Below, one piece after another: positions 1 through 5,347 of a stretch of 6,090 bases of DNA (positions are counted from its first letter, which is position 1; each line of letters opens with the position of its first letter). A program made the position numbers and the translations under genes. Origin of the DNA: Ruminococcaceae bacterium UBA6857 (lineage in GTDB: Bacteria > Bacillota > Clostridia > Oscillospirales > Acutalibacteraceae); NCBI GenBank assembly GCA_002451715.1, contig DKDD01000163.1:1-6090 (forward strand), given 5' to 3'. The notes beneath the pieces were generated by a model. It searched no databases and was not told the origin of the DNA. It worked only from the letters and a program-made list of their open reading frames with translations.

Positions 1-56
1 GAACTGGTGACCTCATCCTTACCAAGGATGCGCGCTACCGACTGCGCCATAGCAGC
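1..56 (-). tRNA. tRNA-Thr (anticodon GGU), 3' part cut by window edge
   Basis: Read on the minus strand, the sequence folds as the first 56 nt of a tRNA. The acceptor 5' strand GCTGCTA is at 56-50. The D stem GCGC/GCGC (47-44 with 35-32) encloses a loop containing GG. A perfect 5-bp anticodon stem CATCC/GGATG (30-26 with 18-14) closes the 7-nt loop TTGGTAA, whose anticodon GGT (23-21) reads Thr ACC/ACU codons. The variable loop is AGGTC, followed by the 5' T-stem strand ACCAG and the start of the T loop, TTC. The T-loop remainder, the 3' acceptor strand and any encoded CCA lie outside the window. The identity is clear from the anticodon and the standard spacing of the arms. Confidence 0.95.
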
Positions 57-76
57 ACTTTCAACACAGCTCCGCT

Positions 77-105
77 ATTATACCCTATAATGCGGCAAAT
101 GTCAA
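77..105 (-). promoter_or_regulatory. Consensus sigma-A promoter of the tRNA-Thr gene
   Basis: On the minus strand a perfect -35 TTGACA (105-100) is followed by a 17-base spacer and a perfect -10 TATAAT (82-77). Initiation is expected near 70, about 14 bases before the tRNA 5' end at 56, so the leader is short. A 12/12 match with ideal spacing is typical of stable-RNA genes and sits in the right place for the tRNA. Confidence 0.92.
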
Positions 106-167
106 CACTTATTTCGGAAAAATTTCAAAAAACAGCAAAAGAATTTTAGTGTAGGCTTCGATACAAA

Positions 168-226
168 GCAGAAAAACAAAAGCCGCAATCCACTTGAAAA
201 ATCGGTAAGCGAGTGAATTGCGGCTT
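168..226 (-). terminator. Intrinsic terminator closing the minus-strand unit to its right
   Basis: A 15-bp inverted repeat (180-194 with 212-226) encloses a 17-nt loop. On the minus strand it is followed by TTTGTTTTTC, a good U-tract. The one non-Watson-Crick position (190/216) is a G-U pair in minus-strand RNA but a C-A mismatch in plus-strand RNA, and the plus side has no T-run, so the minus direction is favoured. It lies just upstream of the tRNA promoter and would end any transcript arriving from the 307-525 ORF or beyond. Confidence 0.75.
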
Positions 227-306
227 GTTGCCAAGACTTTAGCCAAGGAATACTCCGCCGAAATGCGAGATTCAAATCCTCGGCAAGGATAAATGCAAGT
301 GCTTTG

Positions 307-525
307 TCAGCCGACCGAAAGAAAATTCTCTTTGAAAAAACGTTCGGTCTCGTGGTTCATTTGCTCCCTTTTTCCGCAAAGGGTTTCGTCAAGCGAAATT
401 ACAATCTTTGTCGTTCGAAACGATCTTTTTTTAATAAGCGCTGACAAAAGAGCGTTCATAAAGTAGATTTCAAATGAACGAATCCTTAACGGAACAGAGC
501 GAATTTTAAGCTTGAATTTTGGCAT
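307..525 (-). CDS. Possible small hypothetical protein, 72 aa (weak)
   Basis: This is a 72-codon ORF that I do not recognise. The predicted product is basic, with the segment KIVISLDETLCGKREQMNHE near the middle and no clear membrane segment, signal peptide or known motif. In its favour: an AAGGTAGGA-like Shine-Dalgarno stretch lies about 8 bases before the ATG at 525, a minus-strand intrinsic terminator (168-226) lies about 80 bases after the stop, and the RNA terminator at 731-757 isolates it from upstream transcription. Against it: the length is within what chance gives at this base composition, no convincing promoter is visible between 526 and 730, and nothing homologous comes to mind. 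It could equally be decayed intergenic DNA. It should be kept as a candidate only. Confidence 0.3.
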   Translation of the reverse strand: MPKFKLKIRSVPLRIRSFEIYFMNALLSALIKKRSFRTTKIVISLDETLCGKREQMNHETERFFKENFLSVG

Positions 526-730
526 GTGTTTATCCTACCTTCACTTTGTATTATTCAGCACGGCGCAAGATGTTGTACTTCTTTCGCCCTGTTGCAACAA
601 TATAATACAGCCTTTTTCTTGCACTTTTTGTCACACTTTGTCGAAGATTTATTAAAGATTCTAAAGCGTGTTGATATGCTTCGAACGGTGCTGTCGAAAA
701 AAATCGTATTTCAAAAAATTCTGCGAAAAC
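526..730. other. Intergenic stretch without a convincing feature
   Basis: I see no reliable gene or hairpin here. On the minus strand an open frame runs out of the RNA gene to a stop at 551. Its basic tail contains SARKRLYYIVATGRKKYN, but the only ATG lies inside the RNA gene and the best internal start would be a GTG giving 27 residues, so it is not called. A TATTAT -10-like element occurs on the minus strand just left of position 612, but without a properly spaced -35. Confidence 0.5.
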
Positions 731-757
731 AAAAAAGCGGCATGTTTTCGCCGCAGC
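731..757 (-). terminator. Intrinsic terminator at the 3' end of the structured RNA
   Basis: Minus-strand GCGGC and GCCGC enclose the 8-nt loop GAAAACAU, followed directly by TTTTTTG. This local hairpin is made from the same bases that form the 3' arm of the RNA's closing stem, so release of the 3' arm from the 5' arm would still leave a terminator-like end. Confidence 0.7.
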
Positions 758-896
758 CGAAAAGGAGAATATAAGCACGCCCTTCACCTCGTGCTTATAC
801 TCTCATCCGAAAAAACATACTTCGTTGAGAAGCGCACACCCCACGCTCCGATATGCCTTGACGGACAAGACAGCTGCGGCAAAAATATGCCGCTTT
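731..896 (-). ncRNA. ssrS: Structured non-coding RNA, 6S-like candidate
   Basis: On the minus strand the segment 893-873 pairs with 757-737 over 21 positions, with one G-U and one A-C. Three A-U pairs (896-894 with 736-734) extend this to a 24-position closing stem. Inside are a 7-bp hairpin with loop UCCGU (near 872-854), smaller possible stems around GAGCG/CGCUU and CUUC/GAAG, and a 15-bp terminal hairpin (804-790 with 779-765) with a 10-nt loop. The RNA ends in a run of six U. A long closing stem, open centre, long terminal hairpin and a length near 165 nt fit the general 6S RNA plan, which mimics an open promoter and binds housekeeping RNA polymerase. In Bacillus subtilis the 6S-1 gene lies, from memory, close to the Rrf2 gene cymR, and here an Rrf2 gene is the divergent neighbour. 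The fold is seen directly; the 6S identity is inferred. An unknown structured RNA remains possible. Confidence 0.55.
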
Positions 897-898
897 AG

Positions 899-926
899 AT
901 TATTAAAGCCTAATTGCAAATCTAAA
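899..926 (-). promoter_or_regulatory. Probable promoter of the structured RNA
   Basis: On the minus strand TTTAGA (926-921) and AATAAT (904-899) are 16 bases apart, matching sigma-A hexamers at 4/6 and 5/6. Initiation about 7 bases further on would fall at 892-896, the first bases of the RNA closing stem. The positional agreement supports it; the -35 is weak. Confidence 0.42.
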
Positions 927-954
927 CACGTATTCACTTTTTTGTCATCTGTAG

Positions 955-975
955 TTTATCATATAAAATGATAAA
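955..975. repeat. 21-bp perfect palindrome in the divergent intergenic region
   Basis: TTTATCAT and ATGATAAA form a perfect 8-bp inverted repeat around the 5-base centre ATAAA. It sits between the structured RNA (promoter near 899-926) and the Rrf2 gene (promoter near 1043-1071), so it could be an operator for a dimeric regulator. The AT-rich composition makes a chance palindrome plausible, and it does not match the 7-1-7 Fur or PerR layout. Confidence 0.4.
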
Positions 976-1042
976 AAGCAAGTTGATATTTGAAAATTCA
1001 TGCTTTGTACAAAAAACGTAAACAAGTTTTTCACGGATTTTC

Positions 1043-1071
1043 TTGAAATCCCATAAACCTTGCGGTATAAT
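1043..1071 (+). promoter_or_regulatory. Promoter of the Rrf2 regulator gene, with possible operator dyad
   Basis: TTGAAA (1043-1048), a 17-base spacer and a perfect TATAAT (1066-1071) place initiation near 1078, giving a leader of about 35 nt. ATAAAC (1053-1058) and GTTTAT (1074-1079) form an inverted repeat centred on the -10 element. Rrf2 regulators commonly repress their own promoters, so this dyad is a candidate autoregulatory site; that part is inference. Confidence 0.8.
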
Positions 1072-1112
1072 ATGTTTATATCAGATTTACGGAAACGGAG
1101 AAAAATAAAAAA

Positions 1113-1517
1113 ATGCTTGTTTCAACAAAGGGAAGATATGCGCTTCGTGTTATGATTGAACTTGCAACCCACGAAAAAGGGGAGTATGTTCCGCTCAAAA
1201 CAATTGCTTCGGCGCAGTCGATTTCGGAAAAATATCTTGAAAGTATTATTGTTGTTCTTTCAAAGGCAGGACTTTTGGACGGCCTTCGCGGAAAGGGCGG
1301 CGGATATCGACTCAACCGCGACGCAAAAGATTACTCGGTGGGGGAAATTCTTCGCCTTACCGAGGGTACGCTTGCTCCCGTTGCCTGCCTTGACGGTGAT
1401 GTGAACACATGCAGCCGCGCAAAGGACTGCAAAACGTTGCCTATGTGGGAAAAGCTGAATGATTTGATTTGCGGCTATCTTGACAATGTTTCGATTAAAG
1501 AGCTTGCAAACGGATAA
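1113..1517 (+). CDS. Rrf2-family transcriptional regulator (IscR-like, three cysteines)
   Basis: This 134-residue protein has the standard Rrf2 length and layout. The N-terminus MLVSTKGRYALRVMIELA is the family signature. A winged helix-turn-helix spans roughly residues 25-67, with a recognition helix region around SEKYLESIIVVLSKAGLL and the wing RGKGGGYRL. After the dimerisation helix it carries Cys92, Cys100 and Cys106, in the position where IscR proteins hold an Fe-S cluster, plus Cys120. Keeping all three points to an Fe-S or redox sensor more than to a CymR-type cysteine sensor, which from memory lacks this triad. It acts in the cytoplasm as a dimeric DNA-binding repressor or activator. 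The ATG is preceded by GGAG at 1097-1100, 12 bases away, a slightly long spacing. No iscS, iscU or mnmA gene follows, unlike many Rrf2 loci; the next gene encodes a secreted Cys-rich protein. Family assignment is secure; the ligand and targets are inferred. Confidence 0.93.
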   Translation: MLVSTKGRYALRVMIELATHEKGEYVPLKTIASAQSISEKYLESIIVVLSKAGLLDGLRGKGGGYRLNRDAKDYSVGEILRLTEGTLAPVACLDGDVNTCSRAKDCKTLPMWEKLNDLICGYLDNVSIKELANG

Positions 1518-1532
1518 TTAATACAATATTAT
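1504..1532 (+). promoter_or_regulatory. Possible promoter for the secreted repeat protein
   Basis: TTGCAA (1504-1509), a 17-base spacer and TATTAT (1527-1532) match sigma-A hexamers at 4/6 and 5/6. The -35 overlaps the last codons of the Rrf2 gene. With no terminator between the two genes, the repeat-protein gene could be read from here, from the Rrf2 promoter, or from both. Confidence 0.4.
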
Positions 1533-1563
1533 ATACTCAACTTTAAAATAGGGGACGTTTAAA

Positions 1564-4110
1564 ATGAAAAAGAAAATCGGTTCGGTTCTTTTGGCTCTCT
1601 GTGTTTTTGTGGCGGTCTTTTCGTTTTGTACCTTTTGCGGCTTTGCCGCTTATGAAGACAAAAACGGCGGACAGTCTTTTTCGGCGTTTGCCGAAAGAAT
1701 TGTTGTTTCTTATAATGCCAACGGCGGAACCGGTGCGCCCGATTTTCAGGAAAAGGAGGCCGGAACGCCGCTGAGACTCAGCGCAGTTGTTCCAAAAAGA
1801 GACGGCTATTCGTTCCTCGGCTGGACAACCGAAAGCGAAAGCACGATTGTCTATTTTTACCCCGGAAGCTTTTATACTGCCGACCGTTCGGCCGTTCTTT
1901 ACGCCGTGTGGAAAAAGACTGATCACGTTCACAGCTATGTTGATGAGGTTGTTGAACCGACATGCACCGAGCGCGGCTATACAAAACATACCTGCACCGT
2001 CTGCGGAAACATTGAAATTGATATGATGATTCGCGAAAACGGTCATGATGTAAAACTTGAAAAGGAAGTTTCGGCAACCTGTACCCAATCGGGTCGTACT
2101 GCGGGCGCATATTGCAAAGTTTGCAAAAAAGTTCTCAAGGGACTTGAAATTATTGAGCCACTCGGACACGAAACGGTTTCGGATAAAAACGGCGTTTCGC
2201 CAACCTGCACCGAAAGCGGAAAAACGCCGAGTGAGCATTGCAAACGCTGCGGCTATGTCGTTGCGCAAAAGTCAATTCCTCCGCTCGGACACAAAATCGT
2301 TAAAGACGCGGCAAAGGCACCAACCTGCACGCGGCAGGGAAAAACGGAGGGCGAACACTGCTTGCGGTGTGATTACAAAAGCGGACAGGAAACAATCCCG
2401 GCAACGGGACATTACCTGATAACCGACAGTGCGGTTAAAGCAACCTGCACCGAACCGGGACTTTCAAGCGGAAAACATTGCACCCGGTGCGATTACCGAG
2501 TGGCGCAAAATGTGATTTCACCGCTTGGACACAATATAATTAAAGAAGAAGAAAAGAAAGCAACGTGTACAACAGCCGGGCTGACGCTTGGTGAATATTG
2601 TACACGTTGTAATTATAAATGGGGCAAAAATGTGATTCCCGCCCTCGGACATAAGCTTGAAAAGGACAGCGGAGAAAAACCAACCTGCACCAAAAACGGA
2701 ACTTCTTCGGGTGAACACTGCGTTCGCTGTTCATATAAAAGCGAAAGAGAAATCGTTCCGGCGCTCGGACATTATATCGTTAACGACGAAGCGGTCAAGG
2801 CAACGTGTGCCGAAAGCGGACTCACCGCAGGAAAGCACTGCACGCGCTGTAATTACCGCACCGTTCAAAACAAAGTCGCACCGCTCGGACACAACATTGT
2901 GACCGACAAGGCAAAAGAAGCAACCTGCACCGAAGCGGGACTTTCAAAAGGCGAACACTGTACACGCTGCGATTATAAAGTTTTGCAAAAGTCAACGCCC
3001 GCACTCGGTCATTATTTTGTTAAAGACCCTGCCGTTAACGCAACGTGTACAAAAAGCGGACTCACCGCAGGAAAGCACTGCACGCGTTGCAATTACCGAA
3101 CCGTTCAAAACAAAATCGCACCGCTCGGACACAACATCGTGACAGACAAGGCAAAAGAAGCAACATGCGAAAAAACCGGGCTTTCAAAAGGCAAACACTG
3201 CACACGCTGTGATTATAAAGTTTTGCAAAAATCAACGCCGAAAAAGGCTCATACTTTTGAAAAGAAAATTCAAAAAGCAACGGTTTCAAAGGACGGTGCT
3301 ATACGCGAAAAATGCCGCGTTTGCGGCGCTTTGGGCAAAAATATATCGCTAATTCCGAAAATTTCTTCCGCCGTGCTTTCAAAAACAAAGACGGTTTATA
3401 ACGGCAAAGCGCAGATGCCCGGCTATATAGTCAAAGACAGAACGGGAAAGCTTTTGAGAATCGGAACGGATTACACCGTTTTGTATTCCGACAACAAGAC
3501 TGTCGGAAAAGCTTTTGCAAAAATCACGTTCAAGGGGAACTACGGCGGAACAAAAACGCTTTCTTTCCGCATTCTTCCGCCGGCGGTGAAAAACATTTCC
3601 GTTTTTCAAACGGCAAATAGAATAACCGTGAAATGGAGCGGTTCGTTCGGCGCAAACGGATACAAAGTTTTCCTGTATAAAGACAAAAAGTGTGTAAAAA
3701 CCGTTGACACGACCGAAAATTTTGCCTCGTTTGAAAAGCTTAAACCGGGAGCGGATTACAAAATCACGGTCAAAGCTTATGTCATGATCGGAAAAGCAAA
3801 GGCAATTTCTTCGGCGCAAAAAAGTGTTTTTGCCGCAACAAAGCCGCAAAAGCCGAACTTTGCGGTAAAAACGAAAAACGGTTCTGCCGTGCTTTCGTGG
3901 AACGACGTTGAAGGTGCGGAAAGCTATACGGTTTTCTTTTCGCAAAGTAAAAACTCAGGCTTCAAAAAAATCACGGTGAAGAAAAATTACTGCAAAATCA
4001 AAAATTTAAAACGCGGTTCGGTTTATTGTTTCAAAGTTTGCGCAAACAAAAAGTCCGGCTCAAAAGTTTTGTCTTCTGCGTTTGCGGCAAAAAAGATTAA
4101 AATAAAATGA
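1564..4110 (+). CDS. Secreted Cys-rich repeat protein: B-repeat, ten HC3 repeats, FN3 domains
   Basis: This is an 848-residue exported protein. A signal peptide (MKKK, then a hydrophobic core to about residue 24) probably ends near Ala28. Residues 46-118 form a Listeria-Bacteroides (InlB B-type) repeat, seen in YNANGGTG, the GYSFLGW turn and LYAVW. Residues 121-600 hold twelve units: a divergent first unit (121-159), ten regular units (160-561), and a degenerate last unit (562-600) that has lost the first Cys. Each regular unit has an invariant GH, then TC, then C-x2-C. Residues 601-672 form a beta-sandwich-like module with DYTVLYSDN and GNYGGTKT. Two fibronectin type III domains follow (about 674-759 and 760-845), each with a buried Trp motif (VKW, LSW). 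I count 42 Cys. No LPXTG, SLH or choline-binding anchor is seen, so it is probably secreted or loosely wall-held. AGGGGA lies about 8 bases before the ATG. A role in adhesion or matrix building is plausible, but the function is unknown. Confidence 0.93.
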   Translation: MKKKIGSVLLALCVFVAVFSFCTFCGFAAYEDKNGGQSFSAFAERIVVSYNANGGTGAPDFQEKEAGTPLRLSAVVPKRDGYSFLGWTTESESTIVYFYPGSFYTADRSAVLYAVWKKTDHVHSYVDEVVEPTCTERGYTKHTCTVCGNIEIDMMIRENGHDVKLEKEVSATCTQSGRTAGAYCKVCKKVLKGLEIIEPLGHETVSDKNGVSPTCTESGKTPSEHCKRCGYVVAQKSIPPLGHKIVKDAAKAPTCTRQGKTEGEHCLRCDYKSGQETIPATGHYLITDSAVKATCTEPGLSSGKHCTRCDYRVAQNVISPLGHNIIKEEEKKATCTTAGLTLGEYCTRCNYKWGKNVIPALGHKLEKDSGEKPTCTKNGTSSGEHCVRCSYKSEREIVPALGHYIVNDEAVKATCAESGLTAGKHCTRCNYRTVQNKVAPLGHNIVTDKAKEATCTEAGLSKGEHCTRCDYKVLQKSTPALGHYFVKDPAVNATCTKSGLTAGKHCTRCNYRTVQNKIAPLGHNIVTDKAKEATCEKTGLSKGKHCTRCDYKVLQKSTPKKAHTFEKKIQKATVSKDGAIREKCRVCGALGKNISLIPKISSAVLSKTKTVYNGKAQMPGYIVKDRTGKLLRIGTDYTVLYSDNKTVGKAFAKITFKGNYGGTKTLSFRILPPAVKNISVFQTANRITVKWSGSFGANGYKVFLYKDKKCVKTVDTTENFASFEKLKPGADYKITVKAYVMIGKAKAISSAQKSVFAATKPQKPNFAVKTKNGSAVLSWNDVEGAESYTVFFSQSKNSGFKKITVKKNYCKIKNLKRGSVYCFKVCANKKSGSKVLSSAFAAKKIKIK
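2041..3246 (+). repeat. Ten tandem coding repeats of 120-123 bp (HC3 units)
   Basis: Units start at 2041, 2164, 2287, 2407, 2527, 2647, 2767, 2887, 3007 and 3127. The first two are 123 bp and the other eight exactly 120 bp. At protein level each unit has a conserved Gly-His at its start, Cys about 12 residues later, and Cys-x2-Cys about 11 residues after that, usually with His just before it and Arg inside it (HCTRC). The 3' units are much more alike than the 5' units, so the array grew most recently at its 3' side. The period stays in frame, so copy-number change would not disrupt the reading frame. Confidence 0.95.
2767..3246 (+). repeat. Recent two-unit (240-bp) tandem duplication
   Basis: The 240-bp block 2767-3006 (units 7 and 8) is repeated directly as 3007-3246 (units 9 and 10). 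My hand count gives about 33 differences, near 86% identity, clearly above other unit pairs. The two units inside each block differ from one another (GHY-type then GHN-type), so the duplicated segment was a pair, not a single unit. Confidence 0.88.
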
Positions 4111-4117
4111 ATTTCTA

Positions 4118-4174
4118 TATAACGGCTTTTTATGAAACAGCACATTAAAAAGCCGTTATAATTTTATCTTTTTT
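4118..4174 (+). terminator. Intrinsic terminator after the secreted repeat protein
   Basis: A perfect 14-bp stem (TATAACGGCTTTTT at 4118-4131 with its complement at 4147-4160) encloses a 15-nt loop and is followed by ATTTTATCTTTTTT. It begins 8 bases after the TGA stop. The A-run on the left of the right arm also gives weaker termination potential on the minus strand. Confidence 0.92.
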
Positions 4175-4252
4175 GAAGAATACTAATGAAAAAGCGATTG
4201 GCCAAAAAACATTAAAAACAGTCGCTTTTAGCTTTGACTAAAGCATTCTTCA
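4174..4252 (+). other. Foldable leader upstream of the phosphate transporter gene
   Basis: An outer 8-bp stem TGAAGAAT/ATTCTTCA (4174-4181 with 4245-4252) encloses two hairpins. One has an 11-bp stem AAAAGCGATTG/CAGTCGCTTTT (4190-4200 with 4219-4229, one G-U) and an 18-nt A-rich loop. The other is a 5-bp hairpin GCTTT-GACT-AAAGC (4231-4244). Together they make a three-way junction ending 15 bases before the Shine-Dalgarno. The 11-bp hairpin followed by TTTTAGCTTT could also act as a weak attenuator. A TTGACT (4234-4239) and TATAGA (4256-4261) pair, 16 bases apart, is a possible promoter, but it would start transcription inside the ribosome binding site. I match it to no known riboswitch. Confidence 0.4.
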
Positions 4253-4279
4253 TATTATAGAAACGAAAAGGAGGCGCTT

Positions 4280-5332
4280 ATGGATTCGATTTCTGCTTTT
4301 TGGTCGCAAATGACCGCAAACCCGCTTTTGTTCATTGCCGTTGTGCTGACTCTCGGCGTAATTCTTGTCAACGGCTGGACGGACGCACCGAACGCAATCG
4401 CAACCTGCGTTGTTACGCGGTGCATGTCCGCCCGCGGAGCGATACTCATGGCCGCCGTACTGAATTTTCTCGGCGTTTTTGTGATGACGATTATCAACGC
4501 AACGGTTGCGGAAACAATCACCAAAATGGTTGATTTCGGCAACGATCCACACCTTGCGATAATATCTTTGAGCGCCGCACTTTTTGCAATTGTGCTTTGG
4601 GCGATACTCGCATGGGTGTTCGGAATACCGACAAGTGAAAGTCATGCACTCATTGCCGGTTTGACCGGAAGTGCAATCGCTCTTCACGGAAGTCTTGCCG
4701 GCGTCAACGGCGAAGAATGGATGAAAGTGCTTTACGGAATTGTAATTTCCGTTGTGCTCGGCTTTGGGCTTGGCTGGCTTGTTTGCAAATCGGTGACGGT
4801 AATCTTCTATAATGCCGACCGCCCGAAAACCGAACCTTTTTTCAAAGGTGCGCAAATTGTCGGTGCAGGCGCAATGGCATTCATGCACGGCGCGCAGGAC
4901 GGGCAAAAGTTCATGGCCGTTATTCTTCTTTGCGTCTATATGTCGCAAGGGCAAAGCATACCGCAAAACATTACAATTCCGGTTTGGCTCATGGTTGTTT
5001 GTTCAGTTGTGATGGCACTCGGAACGGCAATGGGCGGAAAAAAGATTATAAAATCCGTCGGTATGGATATGGTAAGGCTTGAAAAATATCAGGGCTTTTC
5101 GGCAGATATTGCCGCCGCGCTTGCACTTTTGATTTGCTCTGTGTTCAGCCTTCCCGTTTCAACAACTCACGCAAAAACAACCTCAATAATGGGCGTCGGC
5201 GCGGTAAGGCGCGTTTCGGCAATCAATTTTACCGTTGTCAAAGAGATGGTTCTGACATGGATTTTGACCTTTCCGGGTTGCGGTCTTGTGGGCTTTTTGA
5301 TGACAAAACTTTTCGTTGCGATATTCGCTTAA
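4280..5332 (+). CDS. pit: Inorganic phosphate transporter, PiT family
   Basis: This 350-residue integral membrane protein imports inorganic phosphate by symport with H+ or Na+; which ion cannot be told from the sequence. The PiT inverted duplication is visible. The N-terminal half has NGWTDAPNA (31-39) and GIPTSESHA (115-123). The C-terminal half has the matching HGAQDGQK (203-210) and PVSTTHAKT (292-300). The Asp in each first motif (Asp35, Asp207) and the Ser/Thr-His signatures correspond to the conserved phosphate and cation sites of the family. About ten hydrophobic segments span the protein, with a short charged loop around 173-190. It belongs to the shorter PiT group that pairs with DUF47 proteins. 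The start is fixed by AAGGAGG (4268-4274), 5 bases before the ATG. It has its own leader after a strong terminator, so it is separate from the repeat-protein unit, and it is followed by the DUF47 gene after 15 bases. Confidence 0.95.
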   Translation: MDSISAFWSQMTANPLLFIAVVLTLGVILVNGWTDAPNAIATCVVTRCMSARGAILMAAVLNFLGVFVMTIINATVAETITKMVDFGNDPHLAIISLSAALFAIVLWAILAWVFGIPTSESHALIAGLTGSAIALHGSLAGVNGEEWMKVLYGIVISVVLGFGLGWLVCKSVTVIFYNADRPKTEPFFKGAQIVGAGAMAFMHGAQDGQKFMAVILLCVYMSQGQSIPQNITIPVWLMVVCSVVMALGTAMGGKKIIKSVGMDMVRLEKYQGFSADIAAALALLICSVFSLPVSTTHAKTTSIMGVGAVRRVSAINFTVVKEMVLTWILTFPGCGLVGFLMTKLFVAIFA

Positions 5333-5347
5333 AGGAGGAACAGCAAA

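Noticed and set aside
265..285. tRNA T-arm look-alike (TTCAAATC followed by CTCGGCA) suggesting a tRNA fragment or att site
   Set aside because: The T stem has a mismatch, the acceptor and T-stem bases overlap rather than follow one another, no D or anticodon arm is found to the left, and no integrase is near.
551..787. Minus-strand open frame with a basic tail (SARKRLYYIVATGRKKYN)
   Set aside because: Its only ATG is inside the structured RNA gene, past that RNA's terminator there is no good start or ribosome binding site, and I recognise no family.
731..896. Known riboswitch or SRP RNA identity for the structured RNA
   Set aside because: I looked for the SRP GGAAG-type tetraloop core, the T-box AGGGUGG motif and THF/ZTP riboswitch cores and found none in the right context.
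873..903. Plus-strand terminator from the GCGGCA/TGCCGC hairpin followed by TTTAGATTATT
   Set aside because: The T-run is short and broken and no plus-strand gene ends before it; the hairpin is better explained as the 5' arm of the minus-strand RNA.
1543..2268. Long antisense open frame (241 codons) opposite the repeat protein start
   Set aside because: It lies wholly opposite a well-supported gene with signal peptide and domains, has no Shine-Dalgarno of note, and its low stop density follows from the codon bias of the plus-strand gene.
2041..3246. Regular 120-bp direct repeats as a possible CRISPR array
   Set aside because: The repeats are in frame, carry protein-level conservation across the whole unit and have no unique spacers of constant length.
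2822..3289. Two similar minus-strand open frames inside the repeat array
   Set aside because: They resemble each other only because they lie opposite the 240-bp duplicated block; they are shadows of the coding repeat.
3585..4110. Cell-wall anchor at the C-terminus of the repeat protein
   Set aside because: The protein ends in a basic tail right after the second fibronectin domain; there is no LPXTG-like motif, hydrophobic tail, SLH or choline-binding repeat.
4250..4966. Antisense open frame of 238 codons opposite pit
   Set aside because: The product is rich in His, Asn and Arg with no domain, while the plus strand encodes an unmistakable PiT permease with a strong ribosome binding site.
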